Position numbers and translations under genes: made by a program
Assembly: GCF_000005505.3 (NCBI RefSeq)
Contig: NC_016131.3
Span: 48,469,355 to 48,533,354, forward strand
DNA from: Brachypodium distachyon
Lineage: Eukaryota > Streptophyta > Magnoliopsida > Poales > Poaceae
Reading direction: 5' to 3'
Length of the DNA: 64,000 nt
The notes under the pieces: generated by a model
What the model saw: only the letters and a program-made list of their open reading frames with translations
The model's database searches: none
Told to the model about the DNA's origin: nothing
Shown: positions 34,400-45,574 of the stretch, in pieces
Layout of the letters: each line of letters begins with the position of its first letter
How positions within the stretch are numbered: position 1 is the stretch's first letter

Positions 34400-36655
34400 A
34401 GAAGGAAGAGTAACCAGCTTTTGAGTTTTGCGGGTCTCTTGTTACTGTTTGTTATGTGATGGATGGTTGCCTCCTAGATTGTTTTTTGCCCCTTTCGCTA
34501 TAGTATTATTTAGTTGACATCGTACAGATGTGTGGACTTGCGGGGTTTTGAGGCTGTCAACCAGGCTTATATTTGTCTCCTCCCCAAGAAGCAAGATGCG
34601 ACTTCCATCAGGGATTTTCACCCTATTAGTCTTATACATGGTGTGGGAAGTTGTTTTCTAAGGTCCTGGCGAACCAGCTGAGCCCGAAGTTGTCACTTTT
34701 GGTGGGCTCTCATCAAGGAGCTTTTGTTCGTGGTCGCACGACAATTTTCATCTTGTCCAAGGTACTGCCAGAAGATTGATGAGCTTGCACCGCCCGGCTG
34801 TTCTTTTGAAGTTAGACATCACAAAGCTGTTCTACTCGTTGCTTATTTGTCCTTTCCTCTCTGATGTTCTCCTTTGGCTGGGCTTTGGAAATAAGTGGAT
34901 CTCGTGGATTGGTGCTCTTCTTGGCTCGGCGTCGACCCGGGTCTTGGTTAATGGCATTCTTGGTGAGCCGATTGAGCATCGGCGTGGGCTTTGGCCAGGT
35001 GACCCCGTTTAGCCTATGTTGTTCATTCTAGCGATGGACCTGCTAAATTGGGGCTGAGATAGGCGGAATCCTTTGGTCTTTTGGAGAGTCTGGCGTCACG
35101 TGGACTTTCACAGAGATCTTCCTTCTTCGCGGATGATGGGGTCATCTTTTTGCGGCCAGTGGTGTCTGAGCTGCGGGCGGCTGTTGCCTTGCTTGATGAC
35201 TTTGGGGTTGCCTCCGGTTTGAGGATTAACTTCCAAAAAACATCGGCACACCTTATTCGCTGCTCGGATGACCAGGCCTTGCTTGTTGGGCAAGCCCTTG
35301 GTTGTGAGGTAGGGCGCTTCCCTTGCACATACCTAGGGCTGCCTTTGGGGCTGCGCAAGTCGTCGGTGGCCCAGTTGTAGCCAATGGTGGATAGGGTGGC
35401 TAATAGGCTCCGAACATGGTCGGCACCCCTTCTTTCTTTCGGTGGGCGACTTACTCTTGTCAGTTCTACCCTTTGCGCCATGTCAGTTTATACCATGATG
35501 TCTCTTGATCTGCCTATGAAGATCATTGATGGCATCAAGAAGATTTGTCGTGGTTTTCTGTGGAAGGGAAGGAAGGACGTCCAAGGCAGGCATTGTTTGG
35601 TGGCCTGGAAGAACGTTTGCTCTCCTCGTGAATTTGGTGGGCTGGGCCTCCCAAACTTGAAGTCGCTCAACTTGGCACTTCGGGCCTTGGGCCGAATTTG
35701 ATTTTCTGATCCCGGTGTTGGCCAAGGTCTTGTTCGATGCGGCAATCTCGGTGAATACTGGGAATGGTCCGGCATCGTTCTTCCGGACAGATCATTGGCT
35801 GCCTTTGGGAGTGCTTGCGGATGTGGTGCCGGCATTTTTCTCGAAAATATCAAACAGGGCAGCTAGGATTTCGGTGGCTGATGCCTTGGATGACCATGGT
35901 TGGCTTAGGGTGATTGGACTGGAACTATCCTATAACACTATCGAAGATCTTTTGGTGGTCTTCGACATGGTTGTCGGCAGGTCGGTCTTTGAGGATGATG
36001 ACCTCTTTAGGTGGAGAGGAAGTGGTACGGGTCTTTATACGACGTCCTCGGCCTACGCTACTTTTTCTAGGGCCGGGAATTCATGGCCGGTGCCAACGAG
36101 GTTTGGTTATCCAAGGCGCCTTCTAAGTGTATGTTTTTCATGTGGCTCGCTATTCGAAAGCGTTGTTGCGCGGCGGATAGGCTCAGTCGGTGAGGTTTGC
36201 CGCACCCGGCTCATGGGATGTGTGGTGTCCAAGCAAGTGTGGGCTTATGTCATGCAAAAATGGAGCATGTTGGGGTGGATGCTGCTAATGACTCTTCGTT
36301 GAGCTGGTGGATGTTCAAGGGAAGAAGGAGAGGATCGGAATCTCAACACTAGCATCACACTCGTTCGTTGGTGCATCTGGAGGCATAGAAATTATGTGGT
36401 TTTTGATGCGGCTACTCCAAATGTTCTTCAGATCCGGCAACTCATTGACAATGAAGGAAGAGCGTGATCGACTGCGGGACTTAAGCTTTCATAGGGTTGA
36501 TTTTGCAATTTCTAGTGTAGTGGAACCTTCGTGGATTGTATTAGAGTAGTTGCTTTTATTTCGCCTACGGGCATGTAACGGCGTCACGGATCTTTTTCTT
36601 CAATATATATATATGATACACATGGTTAGGCGTATTCTAGGAAGAAAAAAAAAGT
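34400..36655 (+). mobile_element. LINE (L1-type) retrotransposon, 5'-truncated and decayed
   Basis: The reverse transcriptase reads through several stops and frameshifts: AYICLLPKKQDATSIRDFHP (about 34567), VLLKLDITKLFYSLL, WIGALLGSASTRVLVNG, HRRGLWPGDP, and the catalytic box SFFADDGVIFL with FADD at 35126-35137. LGLPLGLRK and FLWKGRKDVQGRHCLVAW follow, then zinc-binding remnants to about 36450. The 3' end TTCTTCAATATATATATATG (about 36597) and an A-rich tail at 36641-36655 are typical of plant L1 elements. No endonuclease domain is present and no intact frame remains. Confidence 0.88.
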
Positions 36656-36659
36656 AGGC

Positions 36660-37310
36660 CTGGCCTAGCGCCACGTGGCGGCTAGCCTGTGCCGGTACGT
36701 AGGGACCGGCGCCCGTAGAATTCAACTACGGGTCGCTGTTGCCGTTGCCGTTGCCGTCGCCTGCCTCCTCCCCTCCGCGCGGCCGTCGCCTGCCTCCTCC
36801 GTTCCGCGCGGCTCCGCCCGACCCGTCGACCTCCGCCTCTGCGTGGCTGTCCCGAGCGGCCGCCGAACTCCTCCACCTCCCGTATAATTTAACAGGTGAA
36901 CTGATTTCCTTCGAGACCACGGAATGGAGCCCCCGCGAAGCTGATTTCAAAAACATTGTGCGTTCTTTCTTCGTTGAATCATGTATCCAGATGCTTGTTC
37001 CCACCATGTCTCTGGCCTGCACAAGACAAGTCCGTATGCTATTTAGAGCGCATATAAATATATATCCTCCATCTCAACTACAAGAACATTTTGTGTTTCG
37101 ATTGAGGCTTTGGTTGAATCTGAATAAGGCATCGATGAATCCCTTTGTGCCAAATGCAACTAGTGTTTTTGTAAACAAGCGTTTTTCACTGAATCGAGTG
37201 TTTTCAACAATTACAAGTGTTTTGTGTGAAGCAAGTGTTTTCACCCAATCCACTAGTGTATAATACCCTAAAAACACTACAAAACACCAGTGACAAACAG
37301 GGCCTTAATG
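36660..37310. mobile_element. GC-rich segment and DNA-transposon end
   Basis: 36720-36880 is a GC-rich, Pro/Ala-coding-like stretch. 37140-37306 carries repeated AGTGTTTT phrases and ends ACAAACAGGGCC, which resembles a GGCCCTGTTTG transposon terminus. The left terminus was not identified. Confidence 0.35.
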
Positions 37311-37389
37311 GTTTGCATGAGTAGCGGTTCACTCTGTATTCCTTCATGCAATTTTTATTTTTAACGGAATCTTTCATGCAATTTTTTGC

Positions 37390-37640
37390 AATATGCATGG
37401 CTACTTATTGTTACTCCTCATGACCTGGCACCTTCAGTATCACACTTGCTGCACTGTTGATTTAACTGTTTCCTAGCCATTGCTGACTCTGACTGGATAT
37501 ATATCTTCATACCATTTCCCCCATTTTGAGTGTTTTTTACGGGGTCCCCCATTTTGAGTGTAACTACATTGGTTCCGCCTGCCATCTAATGACCTGAGAT
37601 TTTAGAAGAAACTTAAACGAGATGCTTGTTGGAAGAAGCT
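37390..37640 (+). repeat. Array module M11 (distal copy)
   Basis: ACTTATTGTTACTCCTCATG, TTCAGTATCACACTTGCTG, TGGATATATATCTTCATACC (TATA 37497-37507) and CTGAGATTTTAGAAGAAACT with core at 37596 (99 bp). It lies 8.6 kb beyond M10, past the copy-2 gene and the LINEs, in the same orientation. Confidence 0.7.
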
Positions 37641-38214
37641 GAGTATAGAGGATTACCTTCTTATGAAAAAACATTAGATATCCCACAAAGCCTAGATGTA
37701 GCAACCATGCTTCCATTGAATGTTGAGCATGCCAAAACTATTTCGGTTGGCATGACTAATGCCAATTTTTGGTTGATTGCGGGAGCTCGGCGAAGCATCT
37801 CATCTGCCAGATTACCCCATATCAATAGAATATGTCAAAAAGTGTGTTGGTCTTACGAGCCACGGTGAGTGCCATATATTGTTGCACATGCAGTTTTGAT
37901 TTCAAAATGTAAGAAACGTTGTTCATGAAATCTTGGTTCAAATTCTATCTTACGAGATAAAATGCACAAGTCATCAAAACTCAAGACAAGAACTGATTTC
38001 ACTTTGTGTGTCTTGCCTTCATTCCATGGGATAAACGCATAAAGATGGTGTCCCGAAAGCTGCCTTTTTCACCGAAAAATCTAGTAAAACATTATCAACA
38101 TTACCAAGGCCCTTAACGGTTCAATGTGATGCAGAAATGATAGCTTGATTGCACTTTTTTTTTTGGAACAACCTTTTACCCATGAATTTTGTAGCATATA
38201 TTTTGCTTTGCTAG

Positions 38215-38600
38215 CAGATGAAAGAATGTACTACACATTTGGTATGATCTTGGGTGGGGGCCAAATGTAGTTTTTTTTCTTCTTCGATTTCTGAAGAAAA
38301 TATTCAGATGTTCTGCACATTTAGACCGCCAGTGTCTAATTGGGCATCCTTAATTTTATGCAATCGAATGTTTCCGATCTTGCAGATCAAGAAGTGTGTT
38401 AACTCAAACTACTTTTACTTGTCAATTTGGCTTAAATATTTTTGAAGGGTTTTAGCTTTGACCAACACACACCCTCGATCCATAACATCATTCTTGGGAG
38501 GATCACGATGATGATACACAGTTACTACAAAGGCTTGCACGTGGCTCATGTCACTCAGCATCAGGCTTACAACATTGACGATTCACCGATTTTAACTGAA
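38215..38600 (+). repeat. Third copy of the CTTGGGTGGG and CTTGGGAGG segments
   Basis: It carries ATGATCTTGGGTGGGGGCC, CAGATGTTCTGCACATTT, GTGTCTAATTGGGCA, then CTTGGGAGGATCACGATGAT and TGGCTCATGTCACTCAGCAT, in the same order as at 25905-26290. These blocks therefore follow a TATA module twice, defining a longer repeat unit of about 1.2 kb. Confidence 0.65.
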
Positions 38601-38639
38601 GGATTCATTTCGTTCGGGGGTTAGAGCTCCTCACGAGCT

Positions 38640-39434
38640 ACTCGGCTGGCGTTCTCCCATTTATTCTTTCATTCACGAGTTATGCTGCCATATCGCCAAG
38701 GCAGCCGTCAGGCACATATAAATAGTTGCATATCTCATGTTGGATTAACACGACATGAATGAAGTTTCATTTGGCAAACTTCACAACATACATCAGACAA
38801 AAGCAAAGAAACACAAATTCCAGGGTACAAACAGCAGAAAGAAAAAACATACAAACAAGATCATTTGGTGAAGATCTGATACACAACCAGCAGAGAAGAA
38901 CAGTTTGCAGCTGGGAAGCAAACAGCAATTTCCAGACAGACAGCCGAACGGAGATGATCAAGACAAGCCATCCGGCAATACAATCTAGAAGAGTAGAACT
39001 ATGTGTGGTAATCATAGTATGGTACTTAATGAAAGAAATGAGCTGACCTAACTTAACTCGGTACACATCCAGCACAACAAAGGGGCGGGCACACAAAACA
39101 TCTCTCACAAGCACATGACCCATCAACATCAAGAATATCATCAGCCAATTGATTATAAAATAATAATACAGAAAAAGAAGAGCCGGGACGACAACTGTGT
39201 ACATTACAATGGGAGCTGGGTTCTTCTACTTTAACATCCATGACCGTGTGCAACTGAATTTCTGCGTTTTGTACTTTCCAAGATTTCCATGGTCGCTAAT
39301 TTACACCGATGGCAACTATCCAGCTCCTTCAGAAAGCGGTTTGCAAGATCATATACATCGCTAACCAAACTATCACTCAGGGAACAAATATGCAGATGAA
39401 TCCGTCAGGCTATGCTTACAAAGCATACCGCAAA
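38640..39434 (-). other. Downstream flank and probable 3' UTR of the LMBR1-like gene
   Basis: AT-rich sequence after the stop codon at 39437-39435. The length of the 3' UTR cannot be fixed. A 61-codon minus-strand frame (39241-39056) with a Cys-rich end is noted but not called. Confidence 0.4.
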
Positions 39435-42400
39435 TTAATTTGAGAGCTGGAATCTCCCTGTGGGTTTCCTCTTTCGCCATCCCTGGACAAAATGACAAAT
39501 AAAATTAGCAAGTTTGCAGTTTTCAAGATTTGTGAACTGCCTGCTGGGTGCTTTGAAAGGAAGAACTTACAAAAATTGCATAGTAAAAGAGCGTGAGTAT
39601 GGAAAGAGCGACAAAGCCATACTGGAAAACATTGTACCTGCATATTCAGATGTTTAAATCAGAATATATATTTTCAAGATTCCAAGACTGATATCCACCG
39701 TAACATATTATTCAAGCAACAATTGCAGGCTGATATTTCTATTGACTTCATGCTAGTTCAAGACTTACTTGTAGAGATACTTAATCCCACGAAGGGACTG
39801 CAGTGTGTGGCCAAAGATCTCTTGAGCTGCAGTTGCCTGTGCATAGTACGCAAAAGCTGTGGCACAGAACTGAATCACACTGCAAAAAGCACAATCAAGT
39901 TAATTTAATGGAGATGACTTCTTAAAAAAACATGAGAAAATCGACAAAATTCACGCTCAGGCAGAAGCCATTATTCATCCAATATAATAACAGATCATAG
40001 GCCCAAGCTACGTCCCAGCTCAGAGGTTGCTTTAACACGCAGTTCTGAGTATTGCACTATTACTGACTAATAACAAAAACTGTTGCCCTGATGCTATATG
40101 GAACTCTATTAGATCTGCAACCTTCTCTAATCACCACAAAAACCAAAGTTGCAGCTTTCAACCTTCCAGTAGAACATAAAGTAAGACATTCACGTTCAAA
40201 AAGTAATCAGCAGCATACCTGATGGAACAAAGTAGGATGAGACCAACATTAAACAGGAAAGAGTTCATCAATGTTCCTCCCCACCTGAAATAAGTTAAAT
40301 GGGTTGTCAGTGAATGCCAAAACAATGGAGACTGCACAGAAAAGAGTGAAAAGGGAAGGGACGGGTACTTCATTGGGTGAATGGTGATGAAAACTAATTT
40401 CAGGCCAAGCATCATTTCCCCAGCAATAACTGCAATGAGGAGATAGAAGCAAAAGAATGCAAAGGCAACAGTCCCAAGCAAACCTGATGCCAAAAAAGAA
40501 GACATTAATCACATTATTCTCAATTTTTCATAAATAGGATAGGTTGAGAACAATGTCAAGGACCAGAAATGTACCCCAAACACCATCCAGCTTTATGAAG
40601 ATCTCATTCAGGAAAGAAGACAGTGGAGGATCAATCAACAGGTATATGACAATATGTGCAACCCAAGCAATTGATACAATTAACCTGGGCACATAAATGA
40701 CTGTCAGATAACTACACTTGAGGATACATTAGACTAAAATAGGAGTACAGTTCAGATAGCCATTTATACTTACCCAACAACGCCGAATATGAGCTTCCCA
40801 ATGTAAGCAAGAACGGTAAACGCCCAGGTAGCCTCAGCCTGCACCATAATGGATGTCAAGACAAAGCGACTGACAATCATGAACAACAATGAACCTGCGA
40901 ATTCACATGCAGATGCAGACATGCAGTTACCTGTTCTCCTTGAGGGTACATCTCTTCTAGGGCATTCATGTCATTTTCCAAAAGCAACAATTCCTACATA
41001 AATATGTATATACCATATTAAAGAGTGAAATACTTCATAAGAATATGTATATAATAATGCACTGCATCTAATATGGGCTGAACTTGATGGAAATCTTCAG
41101 TCACACAATAATTCAAAAAGCATGGTATTTCACTCCACAAAGATCTTCCAAGAGAAGTTTGTTCAGATTACATATAATTGGCAGATTCAAGAATATCATG
41201 CGGTTTGGAGAGGCAGGCACACCTTCTCTACAGCCTTCACGTTTTTGCGCCATTTTCTGCCCTTGTTCCCACTTCTCTCTTCTTGGTGAAGGGCTTCAGC
41301 TGCCTTCTTCAATTCCTTGGCCTTCTTACCCAATTCAGTTGCTTCCTACAGGAGATATAGTAAACCCCAAGGTCAGATTGATACCCAAACCAGAGAATAG
41401 TTGCATGCAGCACAATTTTTTGATTTAGTGACTAGAGGCAAACACTCTTCATGACTAAAAGAAGGTATATATGAGAATATACATACCTTTATATACTGTG
41501 AGCGTGTGATGACAGCTTTTGGACGCCGAACGAACGAGAATATAAGTCCCAGTGGAAGGCAAGCAATGCCGACACCACCAAATATCTATCAAACAAACAT
41601 CATTGTTAACAAACGCTGAGGCAAAAGTGTAGAATGAGGCCTACTTGATTGCAGCAGTTCGATGTTGGGCAAATACAGGGTTCAAATTGTTTCTAGTAGA
41701 GCTTACATTGTCTAAAAGACACAACCAGCAAAAGCAGCCTATCAGATGCTAGCTCTAGAAAATAGTTATAAAGCAGACTGTGAACGCTGAAGTAAAACTC
41801 ACTGTGAATAGCACAGATCCAACAATGGTAGCAAGGGCAACCACATATTCAGGGAATGAAGCACGCATTGTCCATGTAGTTTGAGAGTTAGCCGGTGCAC
41901 TATAAGCTGAACACTGAAGAAAACAAACAATAAAGCAATTCAGTCGCCAAATGAAAGATATGAACATTGAGCTATAGGAAGTTAAACACAGGAAAGCATA
42001 ATTCCATCAGTGGGTTAACCTGCCGGGTCAATGGACTGATGCAAGGTTGACCATTTGAGAATGCACCAAACGAGCTTGGAAATGTCTGAACTGATGAAGA
42101 GAGGTGTCTGACAGTGAAGTCCACTTTACCAATAAGTGCTGAAGCAACAAAGTGAAGGTGCAGTCAGGTAAACCCTCACAGACTGTAAGAAGTTAACACA
42201 CTATTGGAGGCATGATTCATCCCATGCAGTTACAAACATGAAGTATGCCGTGCATAAGCAATTGGCTACTGATTTATCATGCCATAGGTCCTCCCTTGTC
42301 CTAAGTACAGCATTCACAACATTTAATAAAATGCCTGAGGTTACAACACAGTGAGGAAGAAACATACATGTCATCCCGCCATGCCAAAAATGATTAAGTT

Positions 42401-43363
42401 AAAAAATGATATGTTGTTTACTAGGTTAAGAAGCTAACCAGTCCAAGTTTAGAAGATACTGTACAACTTAGGACAACAAAACAAGTGGCGAAGCAAACAA
42501 TTCAGAGGTCTAAATGGGCACTAGGTATACACAGAGATGATGAAAGCACAAAACAGTAACGACATGAACTCAGGTTTCAGATCTGACTATACTCCGTACA
42601 GTACAGCATTGACTGCTCCAGACGGAAAAACGTGAAAGCTTTGAAGCTCTAATTTAGACCGAAATGCAAAGCAACACTTGCAGTTGGCTCGAGATTCATG
42701 CAGGTGGAGCTGCATTTTAAGCTCAAATCCGTTTAAAGTTTCAAGCCAATCCTCGAGAACCGAGAGAGATTAGGGGGCGAGCAGGAGAAGAAAAGGGGGC
42801 TGATCCGGACGCACCGTATAGGATGCCGAGGATGAGGCCGCAAATCACCGCGGAGGCGACGACCCAGATGAGGGCGGTCTTGAGCCGCTTCCCGACGGAC
42901 CTGAAGGCAAGCAGGCAACGCGGATCCAATCAATAATCAACCAGAGAGCATTCCAAGCCAAGCAACAGCACGGCTGTTTTTAAGAGGATATGGGAAGGAC
43001 CCTCGAAACTGACTTGTCCTGGTCGCCCTCGTAGTAGAACATGGCGAAGGGTATGACGAGGAAGACGAGGAGCGCGTCGGCGATGTAGACGATGAGCCAG
43101 AGCGTCTTCATGGGGAGCGTGAGGGAGCATGCCCCGCTGTAGACGGCCTTGCGGCAGGCCTGCCTGTTGGCGACGTCGGCCGGGAGCATGAGGATGGAGA
43201 GCACCGCGACGGTGATGCCGAGCACGACGACGAGCTTGGGGAAGTAGGCCTGGTTGGCGTCGTCCGGGTGCTGGTAGTTGACGAGCAGGTAGACGCTGAC
43301 GAGCAGCACCAGCACGCTCACCACCGCCGCCACGATCACCAGCGCCACGTTGAAGTCCCCCAT
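39435..43363 (-). CDS. LMBR1-like integral membrane protein
   Basis: Fourteen exons (minus strand): 43363-43014, 42900-42815, 42138-42020, 41913-41803, 41585-41487, 41345-41223, 40993-40931, 40838-40774, 40684-40575, 40483-40369, 40284-40219, 39879-39769, 39637-39571, 39482-39435. All junctions keep frame and give 510 aa, the usual plant length. The start MGDFNVALVIVAAVVSVLVL is itself a membrane segment. About nine hydrophobic segments are spread along the chain, with a basic coiled region in exon 6 (LGKKAKELKKAAEALHQEER). Conserved blocks include YEGDQDKS, YLLIDPPLSSFLN, MMLGLKLVFITIHPMKWGGT and the end KPTGRFQLSN. The family includes lipocalin-receptor-like LIMR proteins; the plant role is not established. 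It is head-to-head with NOL10, 2.2 kb apart. Confidence 0.95.
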
Positions 43364-43784
43364 CGCCGCCCCCAGTCAGATCTCTCTTCCAACGGGAGGC
43401 GGTTGGGGGGGCCTAGGGTTTGGGGGTACTTACTGGTGCGGCTCCGGCGGCGGTGGGGGAGTTGGCGGCCGCCGGCGGGCGGGATCTGCGCGAGGGTAGA
43501 GAGGGATTTGGGGGTGGGGTGAGGCGGTGGGTTGACGACGGCGAGGGGGGCGAGAGGGAAGGGGAAAGCGGAAGGTGGGCAGCGGGGCTGGGCTAGGCTG
43601 TCAATGGGGACGAAACGAACGAGGCTGGCTGGCGGCCGGCTCGGATGGGATGTTTTCGTTTTGGTTTTGGTGAGTTGGGCCGTTGGATTCGAAAAAAATT
43701 GCGTGGATTTTGGGGGGCGGGGACTGCGACGTGTTGATGTGGTGGACAGCTCAGCGACGGAGTTGGTGCCACTGGATAATAGTA
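43364..43784 (-). promoter_or_regulatory. GC-rich 5' leader and promoter of the LMBR1-like gene
   Basis: CG-rich sequence with TTGGGCC (43675-43681, site II type). It is probably leader plus core promoter. The extent is inferred from base composition. Confidence 0.4.
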
Positions 43785-44420
43785 TAGCTTCCGGACTAAG
43801 TTTCGGTGATCCGGCCCCAGTAGCCAGATAAATACTCCCTCCTCCGTCCGCAAGTATAATCTTTCATCACGGATTATCAAGGTGTTGTTAAAATATGATG
43901 AAATTTAATGAAACCCATTCAAGATTTGAGGGTCACTCTTATGTTTGGTTTTCAAAATATAGACAAATACAGAAACTAGATGTAATCATATGGTTTCTCA
44001 TGGAGAAATAATCTTCAAACATACTGAACAAATCATTTGCTTCCAAGTAGAAATATAGAAATAACACCATCGCATTCTATCTAGCTTACTCTGAAACCAA
44101 ATGCTATCTAGCTTTCGGACTAAGTTTTGGTGATCCCGGCTCCAGGAGCTAGAAAAATAAAATCATTCATCGCGGATTATCAAAATATGACGAAATGTAA
44201 TGGGAGTGTTCACGATTTGAGAGCTATTCTTATGTTTGGTTTCTGAAATATATAAACTACTCCCTCTGTTTCATAATTCTTGTCGAAATATTACATGTAT
44301 GTAGATATTTTTAGGAATATATTTATTTATTTATTGGCAAATTTGAGACAAAGTTATGGAACGGAAGGAGTAGATGTAATCATACGGTTTCTTACTGAAC
44401 ACTCAAAAAATAGGAATCAT
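43785..44420 (+). repeat. Tandem direct duplication, two ~300-bp copies
   Basis: Copy A starts at about 43787 (AGCTTCCGGACTAAGTTTCG) and copy B at about 44109 (AGCTTTCGGACTAAGTTTTG). Both continue with GTGATCC.GGC, CATC.CGGATTATCAA, TCTTATGTTTGGTTT and TAGATGTAATCATA.GGTTTC. Copy B is interrupted by a Stowaway. Confidence 0.8.
44260..44370. mobile_element. Stowaway MITE with paralogous empty site
   Basis: The ends are CTCCCTCTGTTTCATAATTC and ATGGAACGGAAGGAG, with TA at 44258-44259 and 44371-44372. The duplicated copy A retains the empty target, GAAACTAGATG at 43973-43981, so insertion followed duplication. Confidence 0.9.
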
Positions 44421-45258
44421 TTGGTTTCAAGTAGAATTAGTGGTTATAAATGTTTTGTTCATAGAATATAGAAAAGTACTTGAATAATTTCATTTCATTC
44501 TTTCAGAAATAACGAGGTTGCATTCACTATAGCTTACTCTCTCTTTTTTCTAGAATATACTATAGCTTACTCTGAAACCAGACCTATCTAAGATCGAAAC
44601 CGTTTAGTTGGGTTCCGTGAGCATTTCAGGTGCAAAAAAGAGTTGAATTCCTGCCAAAATGAAGAAAGCAAAACCGTGGTCACATGCCCTCCTCCCCGGC
44701 AACATCACATCCGTGACCTGTTAATTGTATTCTGGGAAGGGAGCAGTTAGCAGCAAAGAATGTCGGATGCTCCTTGTCTGATGCACGGCCCGGGGTGGGT
44801 GATCAGACTGGATCGAAGCTCCCTCCTGAGTTAAGATTAACAGCATTGACCAAAAATCGTGAACAAGCTGTAACAGCTAGATTACGACAGCAAAGATAAA
44901 TAAAAATGTTATTCCTCTGAAACAAAAGTACTTTCTCGGTTCATAAATTATTGCAAAAATATAGGAACGGACGCAGTAGATTTTTTCTTGATGCTTTTCC
45001 AATCCAACCTCAAGATCAACAATGGTGCACACATACATGCCGGCCCGGAACCTAAACTGCTTCTGTTTTGAGGTTAAACCATAGGTGTATTGGTGAGGTG
45101 AGAACTGAGAAGATTCTGATTTCTGAAGCAGGAAAGCTGGACCAATTGGCAATTTTGCAAGTTGAAGGAGAGAGAGAGAGAGCGCTTGCTTGCATGCACT
45201 CGAAGTCTGGGAGGGGCAGGCGAGAGCTGAGAGGTGGGCTGACCAAACCTGGCGAGAT

Positions 45259-45511
45259 GGGCCTCGCCGGAGCAAAATTTCGGCCCAGCACGCCAGTCTT
45301 ATACGGGCCAATATTGTGCTATCCACAGCCTCTACCAAATCCAACGGCCGAGAAAACCCGGGAAGCCTAATCCACGTTCTAGAATTTTGTTGCGGGGCAA
45401 CCCGAAACCCGTCTGTTCCTTTCCTTCCTTCCCGTAGTCTACTCTATAGCCGGCGCGGCAACCACCCGAGCCGCCGTCTTCTTCTCCAGCTCCAAACCTC
45501 CTAAAACCCTA
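45259..45511 (+). promoter_or_regulatory. Site II motifs and telobox upstream of NOL10
   Basis: TGGGCC at 45259-45264, GGCCCA at 45282-45287, and telobox AAACCCTA at 45504-45511, 64 bp before the start codon. This pair is enriched in promoters of plant ribosome-biogenesis and ribosomal-protein genes, which fits NOL10. Confidence 0.6.
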
Positions 45512-45574
45512 GCACTCGCCGCCACCTCCAAGTCCCCGTCAGCGCTGTCGACGAGCTCCTCGGCGCTCGGAGAC

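Noticed and set aside
36739..37263. 174-codon frame after the LINE
   Set aside because: Starts in low-complexity GC-rich DNA and runs into transposon-end repeats; no homology recognised.
39056..39241. Cys-rich minus-strand frame (MDVKVEEPSSHC .. CCAGCVPS) after the LMBR1-like stop
   Set aside because: No family recognised, no splice connection to the gene; probably 3' UTR. Worth reconsidering only if transcripts show an alternative last exon.
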